From assembly GCA_947561395.2 (NCBI GenBank), contig OX387193.1, positions 806,001-870,000 on the forward strand: a stretch of 64,000 bases of DNA, written 5' to 3'. Shown here in pieces: positions 22,601-34,469 of the stretch. This stretch comes from Buxus sempervirens. Taxonomy: Eukaryota > Streptophyta > Magnoliopsida > Buxales > Buxaceae. Below the pieces are notes generated by a model. That model ran no database searches. It was given only the letters and a program-made list of their open reading frames with translations, and was not told where the DNA came from. Every line of letters begins with the position of its first letter. Within the stretch, counting starts at the first letter, position 1. A program made the translations under genes and the position numbers.

Positions 22601-24268
22601 CTTGATTTGCATTTTAAAGTGACTTTTACAATTTTCTTTTTTTTGGCTGGGTTTTGTCTGATAAGGAAGACTTGAGATTTTCTCCTCTTCCCGAAAACTT
22701 AGATTTGCCTGCATTTGAGGCATGAAAATGGTCAACGTTTCCTCACATTTTACAACTGGATGCATTTAGAACTTCAGAGCTTGTTTGTCCATTAGTTTGT
22801 AAACAAATGCCTTATCCCAATTGGTTGAGATCAACAAAAATGTTCTTTCAAAACTATCTATTCAGTTAACTTACATGCCTTCAAATCATTTCTAATAGAT
22901 TCGATCTGGTTCCTTGACAGACTTCTTCTATTCCTTTAGATCCTTCAATTTTCACTATCCCTATGGCTGTCTCTACAGGCCTAAGTGATGTCGACCACTT
23001 CCCATTATATTATCTCTTATTCAGGCTACCTGTAGATTAAGATTCTCAGATATGTCTATCCGTTACCTTAGTCTTTCTGCAGATCCATTTCAAATGATTT
23101 CTGTTCTTCTCATACTATTTAGTGTAAAGAACTTTTATCATTATATGAGGGCTGGGTAGGATTTCAGCATATTATGATATTCTAAACTTCTTTTACAATG
23201 TTTTCTTTTATTTCTTTACTTTCAAGGGAAATGTGTATGAATTCTATTTCTAGTATATTTAATTCTGTGACCATTTGGATCCCATTATGATATATGACTT
23301 GATTTGTGATAGACAAAACTGTCTGCAATCGTTTTCCGAACATTGTATATGCAAATTATCTGTTATGACGGTTTTTAGGTTGTGGACTGCTAACAAAAAT
23401 GTTTTCTTAACTGGGCCGTTTCAGGGAGTACCCTACCCCTCTGTTCCAAGGCGCAACAAACCAAGACGTGTCGACCTGTACTATTCAAGTTGGTGCATTC
23501 GGGCAGGTAATTGTAGCTTTGAGGTTTTTTTTTAGCCTTTTTGACATATTATTATATCAACTTAGACTTATCTGTTCTTTTGCAAACCTTATTTAATTTC
23601 TTCAAGATTTTGAGGTTGTGTGGAATTCAAAAGTGGGAATTTTATTTTTTCTTACACTCAAATGTTTACGATAATAAACCAAATATCAATCATGACCATG
23701 ACCATGTCCATGTAGAGAAAATTTATGTGGGAAGACAAAGTGATGCAACTTAAAATTACAATTTTTCTTGACAATATACTTCTAGGTGCATCAATGACCA
23801 ATAGTATTGTATGTTTTATGTTAATCAGTGGAATCAAACAGAAGAGATGGCCAGCTGACTGCGTGTGAGGTAATACTGTTCCATCATGAAGATATGGGCA
23901 TTCCATGGGAAATTGCAAAGTTTGGTGTCCGGCAGGGGATGTGGGGAACGGTCAAGAAGATTGAGCCTGGGTTACGTGCATATCAAAAGGCAAGAGGATC
24001 TGGTGCGCCACTCTCTCAATATGCCTACATGGCTCAGATTAACACCAAAATTGGTGCAGACTACCTGAGATCATTGGAAAATAGTACTAGTCCATCGGAG
24101 GTTGAACCATCAGATTCACATGAGAAGCCTTTGGGGAGGAACATACCCAAACTCCTGGTTATTGGTGGGGCTGTTGTCCTTGCTTGTAGTCTTGACCATG
24201 GCCTCTTAACGAAGGCGGTTATATTTGGAGTTGCCAGGAGGTTTGCAAATATGGGGAAGAGATTGTAA
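19668..24268 (+). CDS. Membrane-anchored START-domain lipid-transfer protein
   Basis: Six coding exons (19668-20041, 20276-20438, 20678-20854, 20941-21024, 23425-23506, 23829-24268) join in consistent phase to 439 residues. Residues about 22-44 (VLMFTGPLCIALLFGILVGW) form a transmembrane anchor. A low-complexity Ser-rich linker follows. From about residue 130 there is a START/polyketide-cyclase lipid-binding domain: SSELEKENSDFVTREDL, TPELVRDFFWDDEFRPKWD, REYIIGRRIWES, VPRRNKPRRVDLYYSSWCIR and GIPWEIAKFGVRQGMWGTVK. The C-terminus has a second hydrophobic stretch (LLVIGGAVVLACSL). Plant homologues are annotated as phosphatidylcholine-transfer-like or START proteins of unknown ligand; the substrate is not evident here. 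Intron 4 is 2.4 kb and empty. Confidence 0.88.
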
Positions 24269-25661
24269 CGGACTAATATTCAAAGTACATCCATGAGGTC
24301 CCTACTTTTGTTTGTCGATGAGCTGCTCCATGTTCACTGCTTTGCTTGGTCGTTGAGTTGCTACATGTTGGGGTCTACTTGCACTCTTAAAAAGGTGAGA
24401 GGGAATTCTTTTTATTTTAAACCGCGATGCCATTACAGGAGGAGGAAAGGAATTGTATGTTGTCTGTTACAAATGCAAAGGGTATTATATAACTGACATT
24501 GAAGGTAGATTCGTTAAGTTTTTCAATATGAGTTACTGAATGGGAAAAAGATCAGATAATTAAGGTCTTCAAGCTCAAAATAAATAATTGGTTGTGAATC
24601 CACGAGTGATTGAACCGGAATTTACCTCATGAGTTGCTTTCCTACATTGTAGCCTATTACAGACCCTCAATGGGAGGGGATGAATTGTATCCTGAATGAT
24701 TTCTATTTTTCAATTCTTCTTTTCTCGTGGTCTAGAGAAATAGCAAAAGTTGGCAGCTAACCAGAACTTAACAGGGTAAAGAAGACAAAAGGCCTTCGAG
24801 ACCAACACCCCGGGAAAGGCACAAATGACAAAGATACAAGCCTTGAGACCTCAAGTCATTCCTGTGCGGGCGATCATTAATAGATACGAGTCATTGCGAA
24901 TAAGCTTCCAAACTGAGCCAAAACACAAAGGTTAGAAGGTCGGCCAGCTTTACGAGTTGCTTTAATGTAACTGGCAGCAAGGTTTTAAGTAACGGCCAAT
25001 ATGACTAGCTATCACCTTCAGGTCGACCGATACAACTCAACAAACCCGATACCGAATTTTTAAACCTAAACTGGCCGTTGGTCTTTAATATAACTGGCAG
25101 CAAAGTTTTAAGCATAGGCCAATATGACTCGATATTGCCCCGAGGTCGGCCGATAACCTAAACTGGCAGTTATATCGATGGATGATACCACGGTCGTCAC
25201 CGATCCCAGACTTGATACCACGGTCGCCACCGATCCCAGACTTGGACGGTCTTAGTATGGCAAAATGGTCCGAATACCATGACATATAAGGAATCAGTAG
25301 CGTATTGGGCTCATTACTCATTGATACAAAAAGGAGGAACCATCCATGCATGCACGTAGAGGACGTTCATGGTCCATCCCTTTAAATTTCCGGAATAAGG
25401 ACCAGTTACCATTTGTGAACAATTAATTAATAGTAGTTACGTTAGAAACGAATAATAAAACTAGGAAAAAGAAAAAACATATAAAGAAAACATTGGTGCA
25501 AAAACCGGGAATGAAAATAAGGGCCTAAACAAACTGACAGATTACCAAGCTGATTTTATGATAGAAAATACGTTGGTTATTACTGCCACTAATCAGATCT
25601 GGGATCATATTAACCATGGCATTGAAACTAGAATAAATAAGTGGATGATCTGCTTGAAAGT
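24269..25661. other. Convergent intergenic region with repeat relics
   Basis: Lies between the 3' ends of the START gene and PDH E1 alpha. It contains a diverged 123-bp duplication (24961-25170) and a 30-bp tandem pair (25184-25243). No gene is seen. Confidence 0.5.
24961..25243. repeat. Diverged hAT-MITE-like duplication plus 30-bp tandem pair
   Basis: A unit starting TTTAATGTAACTGGCAGCAA (24961) recurs at 25084 with TTTAATATAACTGGCAGCAA. Both contain GGCCAATATGACT and AGGTCG-CCGATA and end near CCTAAACTGGC. The CAAGGTTTTAA start resembles known plant hAT MITE ends. Immediately after, GATACCACGGTCGTCACCGA and its continuation occur twice in tandem (25184-25213 and 25214-25243) with one difference. 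Confidence 0.6.
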
Positions 25662-28600
25662 TCAGACATGAGCAGTGCCTTCGGTGAACTTGGGATCCTC
25701 ACATCTGTACCTCCCATCAGGTCCAATTCCAAAACCTTTCGGATCCGCAAACACATTCTCCAGTAATTGGCTGCGAGGTGGAACAGGGCTTGCATCTGCA
25801 AACTGCACCGCTTCCTCGACCACTTCATCAATCTTCTTCTCAATGGCCTTTAGCTCAGCTTCATTGACAAGCTTGTTTTCAATCATGTACTTCTTTAAGG
25901 CTGTGATGGGATCCCTTGCAGCATAGTGAGCCTTCTCAGCTGCCAAAACAAATCCAGAAATTGAAGTGGAGAAATTTTAGAACCTCTCAGAAGACTACAA
26001 GTCACAGAAAGTAAAAGACAAAAGTTCACTCACAAATATCCAACCATCATTCATGCTTAAATCATCCATTCCATTAATAATCTAATATAAATTCACCAGA
26101 AACAGAATGGTGTGTAAAATAATGAAATGCTTAAAAGTATAAAAAAATTTAGTTAGTAGCCAAAAAATAATAATAATAATCCACCATACACATTTCAAAC
26201 GGTGCAAAGAGTCAAGTCATATATAGGGCCATCATTCTCAATGAAGGAAACGGGAATTCAGATATGCCACGAGAATATCATGACCTTTGGTACCGGCCAT
26301 TCCAATTCAAGGCAAAACACTGCAGGCCAAAAGATCCTTCAGATTTTATGGTGAAATTTTAGTCCATGTATCACAAATTTTAGAAATTATCATATAGAAA
26401 CGGTGAAAGCAATCCACTTCAAGATAGTGAGGGGAAGAACATAAAGAACTTGGGCAGATTCAGTCAGACAGAATTTGATAACACGCATCATCCTAATTCA
26501 TGTTTCCAATCATAATCAGGTGGAACAAGGAATTTTCTTGTTGTCATTAAAAAACAATCCATAATAGTGAAATCAGTAAAGAAGCTTTTAACATGTCTTC
26601 CTTGCAGGTTAATAGATGAAGAACAAATCTTACAAATTCACTATAATAGTGAAGAACACGCCTAAAGTGTGATCTGATCCAAGCAACTTTGGCACAAATG
26701 TGATAAGCAGATGTGAAAAGGTAACCTAAATCACAAAAAAACAATAAAATGCGTTATCCTTACTAGTTGGGTTACAACACAGACTGTTTCACCATCCCAA
26801 CATGTCAAAAATCATCTCTTAAGTTAGATTATGCATACTTAAATAATTTCTGACCGGCTCCATTCAAGCCCATTTTGGTTGTCCTATAATTCTTTTAGAT
26901 TTTTCTAAGACATTCTTAAATTGCAAAGAAGGAACCTAAGAATTTTATGCAGCTTAATTGAATTTCAAAGTGAGATACAATACAAACATTTCAAGTAAGG
27001 ATTAATTTGCTGCTGAAATTCTGTAAAATTTTCAAAATAAACGGTTATAGCTCAAAACAGATGAGATACAGAAAATAAAAGACATAAAAAGCAAAAGAAA
27101 AAAAATTAAGTTAACTAGAATTTGATAATGAATTGCCTATCATGATAACTTACCATATTTTAAATCCAGATGCCTAACACTGAACACTGAAAAGATAAGA
27201 CTTAAAACTCTAGAAATACATAAATTACATTGAGTACTAGCTAGAGAAAAAAAATGTTTACATATCTAAAGCTGAAGAAAAAAACAACAAAGAATTTCCA
27301 AGCAAAGTAGAAATTCTATTGGAATAAAAAAGGTTTTAAAATAAGTTGAATTAAGACTGAGATTATGAAGTGTAACTCTAGCACAAATAATCGTAAAGGG
27401 TAAAGTAACAACAAGAATCATTAACAAATATATTCTTAAATGCAATCAACTTCATTGAGAAGCAAAAGATTCTAAAAAGCAATATTATCAATAAAAAGAA
27501 GCATTAGAATGCTGCACAAAGAATTACAACGGGATGGGTTAAGTGGAGAGGCACTTTTGGTATAAAATAAAAGAAATTCTTAACAGGGCAACCGTTACGC
27601 ATGATATAATCGGCAGATCAGAATGTTGGCAAATTGGGAAGGAAAATACACATAGGCTGAGCATTATTAATGTACGGATGCTAAGATGGGTGTGAGAAAA
27701 GACTGGGAAAGAATGAGCATACTTGAAACTGTTTTGAGTCTTGCAATTAGAGATAAGATAAAGGAAAGTAGGTTAAAATTTTTAGGATATATGTTGCAAA
27801 AAACTATGGAGGTGCCTTTCGAAAGGTTTGTCTCTGTGTGTGTGTGTGTGTGAGGTGGTACACACACATACTGGGTTGAGATACTCATAATATGTCAAGA
27901 TATGTTTTTTTATGAAGTAAGGCATTCCGTTATTTTTGTTGTTATATGTTCCATTAGAAACATGCATATAGAGGTTTAAGATCGACAACTTCATCAACGT
28001 TTAACCACGACTTCCAGTCAATCCAATTTCAAAGTAACTTCTTCACTAGCAAATATAACAGGCATGTTTTAAGAACCATCCACATAAAATATGCCTAATA
28101 TTGTGGACAGACAATCTATATCCCCATATCACAAACCTAAAAGCTCAAGTTCAAAATGAAATCTCATGGAAAAGAACACTTTTTACCTGGAGACAATCAG
28201 AATGAACAGAACAGAATGCAGCCGAAGAACCCACTGCACTAAATGATTTTTTTCTTTTTTTTGATTGAAAATTTTCAACCAGAGTATACTCAAAATGAAT
28301 GGATATCGAACAAAAGACACATAGTAGCAGTGGAAGAGAGAGGAAGGATGAGAATGACTAGTTGAAATACTCACCAGGTTCACGAAGCTCGTCTGGATCA
28401 GCCAACGAGTGTCCCCTAAACCTATATGTCTCACACTCCACCAAAGTGGGTCCTCCACCTCTCCTCGCTCTGTCAATTGCCTCCTTAGCTACCTCTCTCA
28501 CCTTCAAAACATCCATTCCGTCCACATGCACGCCTGGAATCCCAAATGCTGGCCCCTTCTTCCAAATCTCCGGATCCGAGGTGGCCCTCAAATGGGACAT

Positions 28601-29505
28601 TCCAATTGCCCACAAATTGTTCTCCACAACAAACACAATTGGCAATTTCCACAAAGCCGCCATGTTTAAACACTCAAAGAACTGCCCATTGTTGCAGGTT
28701 CCATCCCCAAAAAAAGCCAACGTTACAAGATCACAATCCGCCTCTTTAAGAACCTCCCTCCTGTACTTGGATGTGAACGCAGCACCGGTAGCGATCGGAA
28801 TTCCTTCACCGATAAACGCAAAGCCACCGAGCATGTTATGCTCTTTGGAGAACATGTGCATGGATCCGCCCTGGCCTCTGCAACACCCAGTGGCCTTTCC
28901 AAAGAGCTCACTCATGACGGCACGAGCAGGGACGCCCTTACTGAGCGCATGAACGTGGTCACGGTAGGTACTCACTACAGAATCCTCCTCCTTCAAAAGC
29001 TTAATAAAGCCCGTGGACACGGCCTCTTGGCCATTGTAGAGATGCACAAATCCGAACATCTTACCTCTGTAATACATCTGAGCGCACATGTCCTCAAAAG
29101 ATCTCCCCAAAACCAAGTCCTCGTAGAGTTCCAGCCCTTCCTCCCTTGTTATTAGCTGCACGAACAAATGAAATAGCGATTAGAACATTTAGGGCTAGAA
29201 TTTTCCAGATCTTTACAAAATTAGTTTTGCAAGGAGAGGGAGCAATTGATTACCAAATCGGAGAGGGAGGCATTGGAACTGAGCTTCTTTTCCTTGACGA
29301 CATCGGAGACGGCAACCACGGTGGATCGAGAAGCGGAAGAGAAGTTTGTAACGGAATTACAACGGAGTTTGTGGGTGGATCCGAGGAAGGAAAAGGAGGT
29401 CTTTCTCAATGGATCGAATAAAGATTTTTCTGGAGATGTGGAGGAGGTGGAGGCGTTGAGGGGAAGGGGTTGAATGATCTTGATTGCAGAGAAAGCACAC
29501 GACAT
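25662..29505 (-). CDS. PDH-E1 ALPHA: Pyruvate dehydrogenase E1 component subunit alpha, plastid type
   Basis: The alpha subunit of the thiamine-diphosphate E1 of the chloroplast pyruvate dehydrogenase complex, which makes acetyl-CoA for fatty acid synthesis. Three exons on the minus strand (29505-29254, 29155-28375, 25939-25662) give 436 residues, against about 428 in Arabidopsis At1g01090. Residues about 1-65 are a Ser/Thr-rich, acid-poor plastid transit peptide ([17 protein letters not shown] start). The E1 core follows: [38 protein letters not shown], then the thiamine-diphosphate motif [20 protein letters not shown] with VFVVENN, and [15 protein letters not shown]. The last exon ends [20 protein letters not shown], the plastid-type C-terminus. 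Intron 2 is 2.4 kb and contains a (TG)n run near 27835. Long antisense frames over exon 2 are shadows. Confidence 0.95.
27834..27853. repeat. (TG)n microsatellite in PDH E1 alpha intron 2
   Basis: About nine TG units, followed within 12 bp by a short CA run, so the two can pair as an imperfect hairpin. Confidence 0.8.
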
Positions 29506-31710
29506 TGTGTGATAGCTGATGATGAAAACGGGAGACGAATGTGCTATGCTTGTTTAGGGTTCTGAACGAAAGAAGGAGCGCAGGAACGGAGTATATAGGG
29601 AGTCATGAAAATGAAGGGCGGAGGAAACGAGAGAGGATGTCGTGGAAATGACCGACGGGGCGGTGGCAGGCACCTATTTGCTTTCATTAATCAAAGCCAA
29701 AACCAAAGCCACCTACTCACCAACAACGGTGACCATGTAATGCCCGCTGTTACAATTTTGTGAATGCGTTGTTTCGCTACGGTTGAGATATTCTTGCTTT
29801 GCTTTCCGTGTGTGCTCCAACAATTACAAGCTCCAGCACTAACCCCATATGAAAAGCCTCCCCAAGTTCTTTGTTTTTTTTCAGATTAGAGAAAAGCATA
29901 TATGCCTCCTATAAATTTACTTCGCCTTTTCCGTCAAATCCACCACATAAGTACTCTAGTTTATACTGTTTATATAAGGTTGAGAACAAGAATATTAAAG
30001 AGCCCAAACACGATATCTTGACACTCCTTGTACGAGAACGTACATGAAGATTGGAGAGGACAATGACAAAGCATATACACCCTGGATATAAATATATGCC
30101 AAAACAAACTCGCTGCCCAGAGTTTAAAACATGACCTCCTAATATAATGTTAAACAATAATTGCATTAGATCATAAGGTTTTGATAGGTGAAAGCGTAAT
30201 TATGTATATCAAAAGACCCAAACACGACATCTTAGTAGCTTAGATCTAGTTATGATGCAAAAGTCTTTGAGAGACTCTCAAACCTTAGGCTTTTGAGGCT
30301 GGAGTTCTGGAGGTGTCAAGCCAATATGATATTTGATGAAGGAGTTCTCAAGATACTTTCAAACATAGATTTTCACAGGAAAGGCCCATGCGATTGTTTA
30401 TAATACAAAAACATGATGTAGTGGCTAGAAATTGGATGCAGACGATTTCTGTTCCATTAATAGTCACTACATACATCCATAACATGGTGGCTAATTATCT
30501 AAATGTGGTCAATTACCAGTATAAAATATATGCCTCGTCACCCTAAGGCTGATATATATAGAATCCTACATTTAAAAGCCTGCTCGTATACAGTGGATAT
30601 AAGCCCACAAACCTTGTATGTCACATATGGATTCATCACCTCCCACAAAAGGTGGATATGGGCCATGAAATACAAGGCTCGCTCACCACCCATATTCGAC
30701 AAGGATGATATCTAAAATTTTTCTTTGGCTTTCGCTATCAACCTCTCCATAGATGAGTGAAATCCGCTTCGAAATTGCTGATGAATCAAGTAAAGAAAAG
30801 CTAGGTTAGAGCCCGATGGAAGTAACTACAAGCTCATGGAAGAATCTTCAAAAGTAAAATTGTTAATTAAAAAAGAAAGAATGAAGAAAATTAACCTCAA
30901 TACTGGCAGCAGTAAGTATGTGCTGTAGCCAATACCACTTCATATATCGTGGAATTTCTATCTATATTTTTTTATTTAAAGCTTTCATAGAATTGTGCCA
31001 ACTTAAAGTGCTCAAAATATTATAGTTACAAAAAAAAAAAAAAAAAAGATTCTTACTTCAGAAGTTGGTTTTCTTGTTGATGCTCCCAATAAAATTGCAT
31101 TAGTATGGGGTCATATCAGCTGGAGCCTATACTGGAATATCTGTTGGTCCATCGGTGGACAAGGTGTAAACGTCAGCATCATTCACAGACGTGTACATTC
31201 TCCTCATTGTTGGACCAGCAAATGTTCCAGCAAGGGCTCTAGCTGATTTCAAGTTCCGTATATAATATGCGTATGTCAATTTGAAATCTACTGGAGCCCT
31301 TGACTGGGAGATCTGCTGATCCTATACTGAAATGTGTGTCCACGTAGGTGCATGAAACCTATGTGTATACACCCTCCACCGTTGGATCAACAGCGGATAT
31401 GGCCTTGCGTCTGTCGAGTGCTTCGCATGACCGAAACAAGGACGTCCAGCTTACGCACAGCAAGAAACACCCTTAAATTCGGACCTAAAAATAAAGTTAA
31501 ACTCTGTTTATTAGGCAGCGAGGGAGAGTGCCTAGGTTATTAAACGGAGGTGCCGTGCGAGGCCGGTGATTAGCATTGGAAAGAGAAGTGGAGGTGGCCG
31601 AGATCCGGCGACGTTCGTCGGATTTCGACCTTTTTCTTTATTTCTAACCTCCGAGCATCTGAAAGCCTGCAAGATCCGATAACAAGAACCATCCTGCTTG
31701 GAGGTCCAAG
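29506..31710. other. Intergenic, no gene seen
   Basis: The first 100-150 bp hold the PDH E1 alpha leader and promoter. Two related words, AGCCCAAACACGATATCTT (about 30001) and GACCCAAACACGACATCTT (about 30213), hint at an old duplication. An 18-20 base A-run lies near 31028. No coding region is supported. Confidence 0.45.
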
Positions 31711-32401
31711 ATGAAGAGATCCTGTACTGTTATTGCCTCTGTCCTTGTGGCCTCTGCTGTGGCTATTACCTCTTCCGGTGATCGTGACGAAACCTATCGT
31801 CGTCCTCCTGTTGAGGTAATGCTTTTTTATTCACGGATCTATTATTTCGGTTAATCGATTGGCCTTTTGGGTCCGTAACAACGACCGGTGTTTGAGATCT
31901 ATATATTTCTCGTTGAGGTTTAGGGTCTTATGCTCGTCAGAGGATCTGGTTCTTGTTATGCTTAAATTTTCTCCTTGATTATGGGTCTTCTTATTTCTTT
32001 TCTGATGTAACCTTGTCCATTCTTTATTTATTCTGATCCAAATGTAGCTTTCCTTTCAAATGCACCTAAGGGTACAGATATACCGTGCGTTTCGATTTTG
32101 ATCAGAAGATGCGTGTTAACGTTTAGCTTTTGAGATATTTCTCTTACGCTTTAATCGTTTTCTTTTAACTTTTTATGAAAACAAATTCCTCATTCACATT
32201 TTGATTTGTTCTTAACGTCTGATTTCAGCTAGTTTGAGCACCAAGTTCCTTCATTTGATCCGATTTTAATTTCGATTTGTCTTATTCTAGGGTTTCGGAA
32301 AAGATGGACCCGGTGCGCGCAGATCTGGGGATAAAGAGAAATTTGCTCCAAGGTTTGATGGGCTGAGATTCATTGAAACCTTGGTGACGGCACATAGATG
32401 A
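31711..32401 (+). CDS. Conserved 71-residue small protein of unknown function
   Basis: Two short exons, 31711-31815 and 32291-32401, join in phase 0 across a canonical intron (GAG|GTAATG ... TTCTAG|GGT) to encode 71 residues. Exon 1 reads MKRSCTVIASVLVASAVAIT, a likely signal anchor or signal peptide, followed by an Arg/Asp-rich stretch. Exon 2 contains GDKEKFAPRFDGLRFIETLV and ends TAHR before the stop. The FAPRFDGLRFIETLVTAHR tail is recalled as strongly conserved in uncharacterised small proteins of many land plants; this is from memory and unverified. The start is the first ATG after a plausible leader. No catalytic motif is visible, and the function is unknown. The gene is easily missed because each exon is only about 110 bases. 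Confidence 0.75.
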
Positions 32402-33710
32402 AGAAACCCGTGGCGTACCCGAAGCTTTTTAAGGGGAAGCACCATTGCTATTAAGCGAAAGCCCTTGAAGGTGTTATGATGTGAGTCTTTCTGATTAGTC
32501 TTTGTGTCTTGGAATTTCTATTCATTCTTTGCGTGGCGTTGGGATGTATCTTGTCGTGTTTATTTCGTCGCACTCTAATCAATTTATTATCTCTCCTCTT
32601 TCTTTGTATCAGACGGAATATTTGTGTGTGTTTTAAGTGGGATTCTCAGAATGTCTCACAAGCTTTCGTCATATGGAAGGTTTACCGCTCAAGATATAAA
32701 ATCTGGGTGGCACTTGGCAAATTCTTGTATTGTTTCTCTTTTTGATCAACGACGGAAATCTTTATTTTTTTTATATTTGATAAATGTAACGGAAGATATG
32801 TTGGCTCTAATAAGGAATCTGATATTAAAGACCCGATGCCGTGATTGTTGCATTTCTTAACCCTTATGTGGGCTGCCAAGGTCTGGTAAATCAGTATAAA
32901 GTTTGGGGTTTTTTAGGGAGTTATGGTAAATGATGTTAATTTCCCCCAAGTAAAAGGCAAATACAACTCCATGCGAAGTTCATCTGCACGCTTTGTTTGG
33001 GCAAAAAAGAGCCATATTTATTTCCTTGTTAGATGGGTGGCAGCTTGTAAGATTAGGCTGTCTACAAGGTCAAAGGAATATCTTACAAGGAAGTTCAGCC
33101 TATATTATTCGATTTCGGCCGGTTTCTTCGGTGCCAAGGAGATGCATTGTGCAATTCAGTTCATAAAGATTTCACTTACAACCCACCGTTTGATTTGACC
33201 CCTCTAAACAAGTCTTATTTTCGCTAGGTTAGCAATCAGCACGGTATTTTTAGTAGCTGATTTCTAAGACGTGATTAGGTCATCGGTGTGGATTATGACA
33301 TCTGGTAGTATCATGATGCCCCCCATCCTCTCATACGCCCTCCTACAATTTTACTGCACCAACAGTTCGCCTCCACGTACAACATCGTCAACCAACACTA
33401 ATGCCTTGTTTGAACATTTTTAATTGAAAAAAAAAACTCAAAATAGAGAAACCCAAGTCGTCTTCAACAGCAGAGTTGGGTTAGCAGTAACAAAACAGAT
33501 ATAGACAAAAATGAAAGATATAAACATTGAACACATCTAGATTCAAGAATTGTAACTTCGAATCTCATCTTAAAAGAACTCAAAAATGTGAAGAAAATAG
33601 GGTTAGGTTTTAAGATTTTGAAAAGACATAGAAACTAAAACTCGTTCCTACAATCTCTCTTTGTTGGAGGAGAGGGTGCAAACCCTTTCCCTTATGTTTT
33701 TTATACTAAG

Positions 33711-33976
33711 AGGTTTTTTGCAGGTCCAATTTTGCCTTTTTAAAGTAGTGGAGGAGACAACTTTATTTTATTTTATTTAGGTTTTTTTTTAGTTTAGAAA
33801 TGCTAAGGTGAAGTTTTACCCTTTCGTTTTTTATTTTTTTTTGGTAGTGCCGTTTCGTTTTTTTATATTTATAGGTTTTTTGCAGGTCGACTTTTGCTTC
33901 TTCAAAGCGGAGAAGACAACTCGTTTTATTTTATTTAAGTTTTTTAGTTTAGAAATGTTAGGATAAAACTTTAACG
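33711..33976. repeat. Two-copy repeat, units 162 bp apart
   Basis: AGGTTTTTTGCAGGTC starts at 33711 and 33873. Both copies continue through GAGACAAC, TTTATTTTATTT and TTTAGTTTAGAAATG for about 105-110 bp. The spacing region contains the footprint at 33822-33866. Confidence 0.75.
33822..33866 (-). repeat. Tail-only retroposon footprint c
   Basis: TTTCGTTTTTTAT at 33822-33834 recurs at 33853-33866 with one extra T. The 18-bp insert begins with a T-run and ends GGTAGTGCCG, so on the minus strand it is a CACTACCAAAAAA-type tail. Because the site is itself T-rich this is one of the weaker cases. Confidence 0.4.
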
Positions 33977-34156
33977 TTGCCGTCATTTCTGTGGGATCCA
34001 TGAATACACGCTGCGCCCTCTCCTTGCTACAGTAAAAATATTGGAAATGGGCGTTCGAGAGGATGCGGGCTCATGATGATGGGGCAATTCAGATCCGGAT
34101 CTAGCTATATTGTCTATTTTTTTAATTTTCTTATTTTTTTCAGAGCTAAAGGAGAA

Positions 34157-34204
34157 AGGAAGCATATTCTTTTTTTTTTTGGTAGTCAGGAAGCATATTC
34201 TTTT
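34157..34204 (-). repeat. Tail-only retroposon footprint d
   Basis: The 17-mer AGGAAGCATATTCTTTT lies at 34157-34173 and 34188-34204. The 14-bp insert TTTTTTTGGTAGTC starts with the T-run. Read on the minus strand it is GACTACCAAAAAAA, matching the end of the SINE-like element at 55520. Confidence 0.65.
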
Positions 34205-34253
34205 GAACTTTATTTTTTTTTTTTTGGTAATGATATTCTTTTGAACTTTATTT
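34195..34253 (-). repeat. Tail-only retroposon footprint e
   Basis: A perfect 21-bp repeat (34195-34215 and 34233-34253, starting ATATTCTTTTGAAC) flanks a 17-bp insert of T-run plus GGTAATG. The minus-strand tail is CATTACCAAAAAAA. Its left repeat overlaps the right repeat of footprint d, so two insertions struck within about 40 bp. Confidence 0.65.
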
Positions 34254-34469
34254 AAACAATCGTCGTTTTAAATTCTTAAATGCGTTGATTGGACTTCCTG
34301 TCCTTTTCCCCAGAAGTATCTTTAAGGAGTGTTGTTAGAGTATGTGCGATTGCAGAGCAATGAAAAATGAAGATAGGTTAAAAAAGGATTTTTTTTTTTG
34401 GTAACGAAAAGAAGGACTTGGTTGATCATATTACATTGTTAAATGAACCAAGGAATCCCGCGTTACTAA

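Larger units (their letters stand above)
32402..34469. other. Intergenic region with duplicated segment and footprints
   Basis: The small-protein 3' UTR occupies the start. Bases 33711-33976 hold a two-copy repeat, and three tail-only footprints lie between 33822 and 34253. A further TTTTTTTTTGGTAACG word at about 34390 resembles the same tail but has no clean flanking repeat. No gene. Confidence 0.5.

Noticed and set aside
28362-28952. 196-codon open frame on the plus strand
   Set aside because: Exact antisense shadow of PDH E1 alpha exon 2, whose own frame carries the full family motifs.
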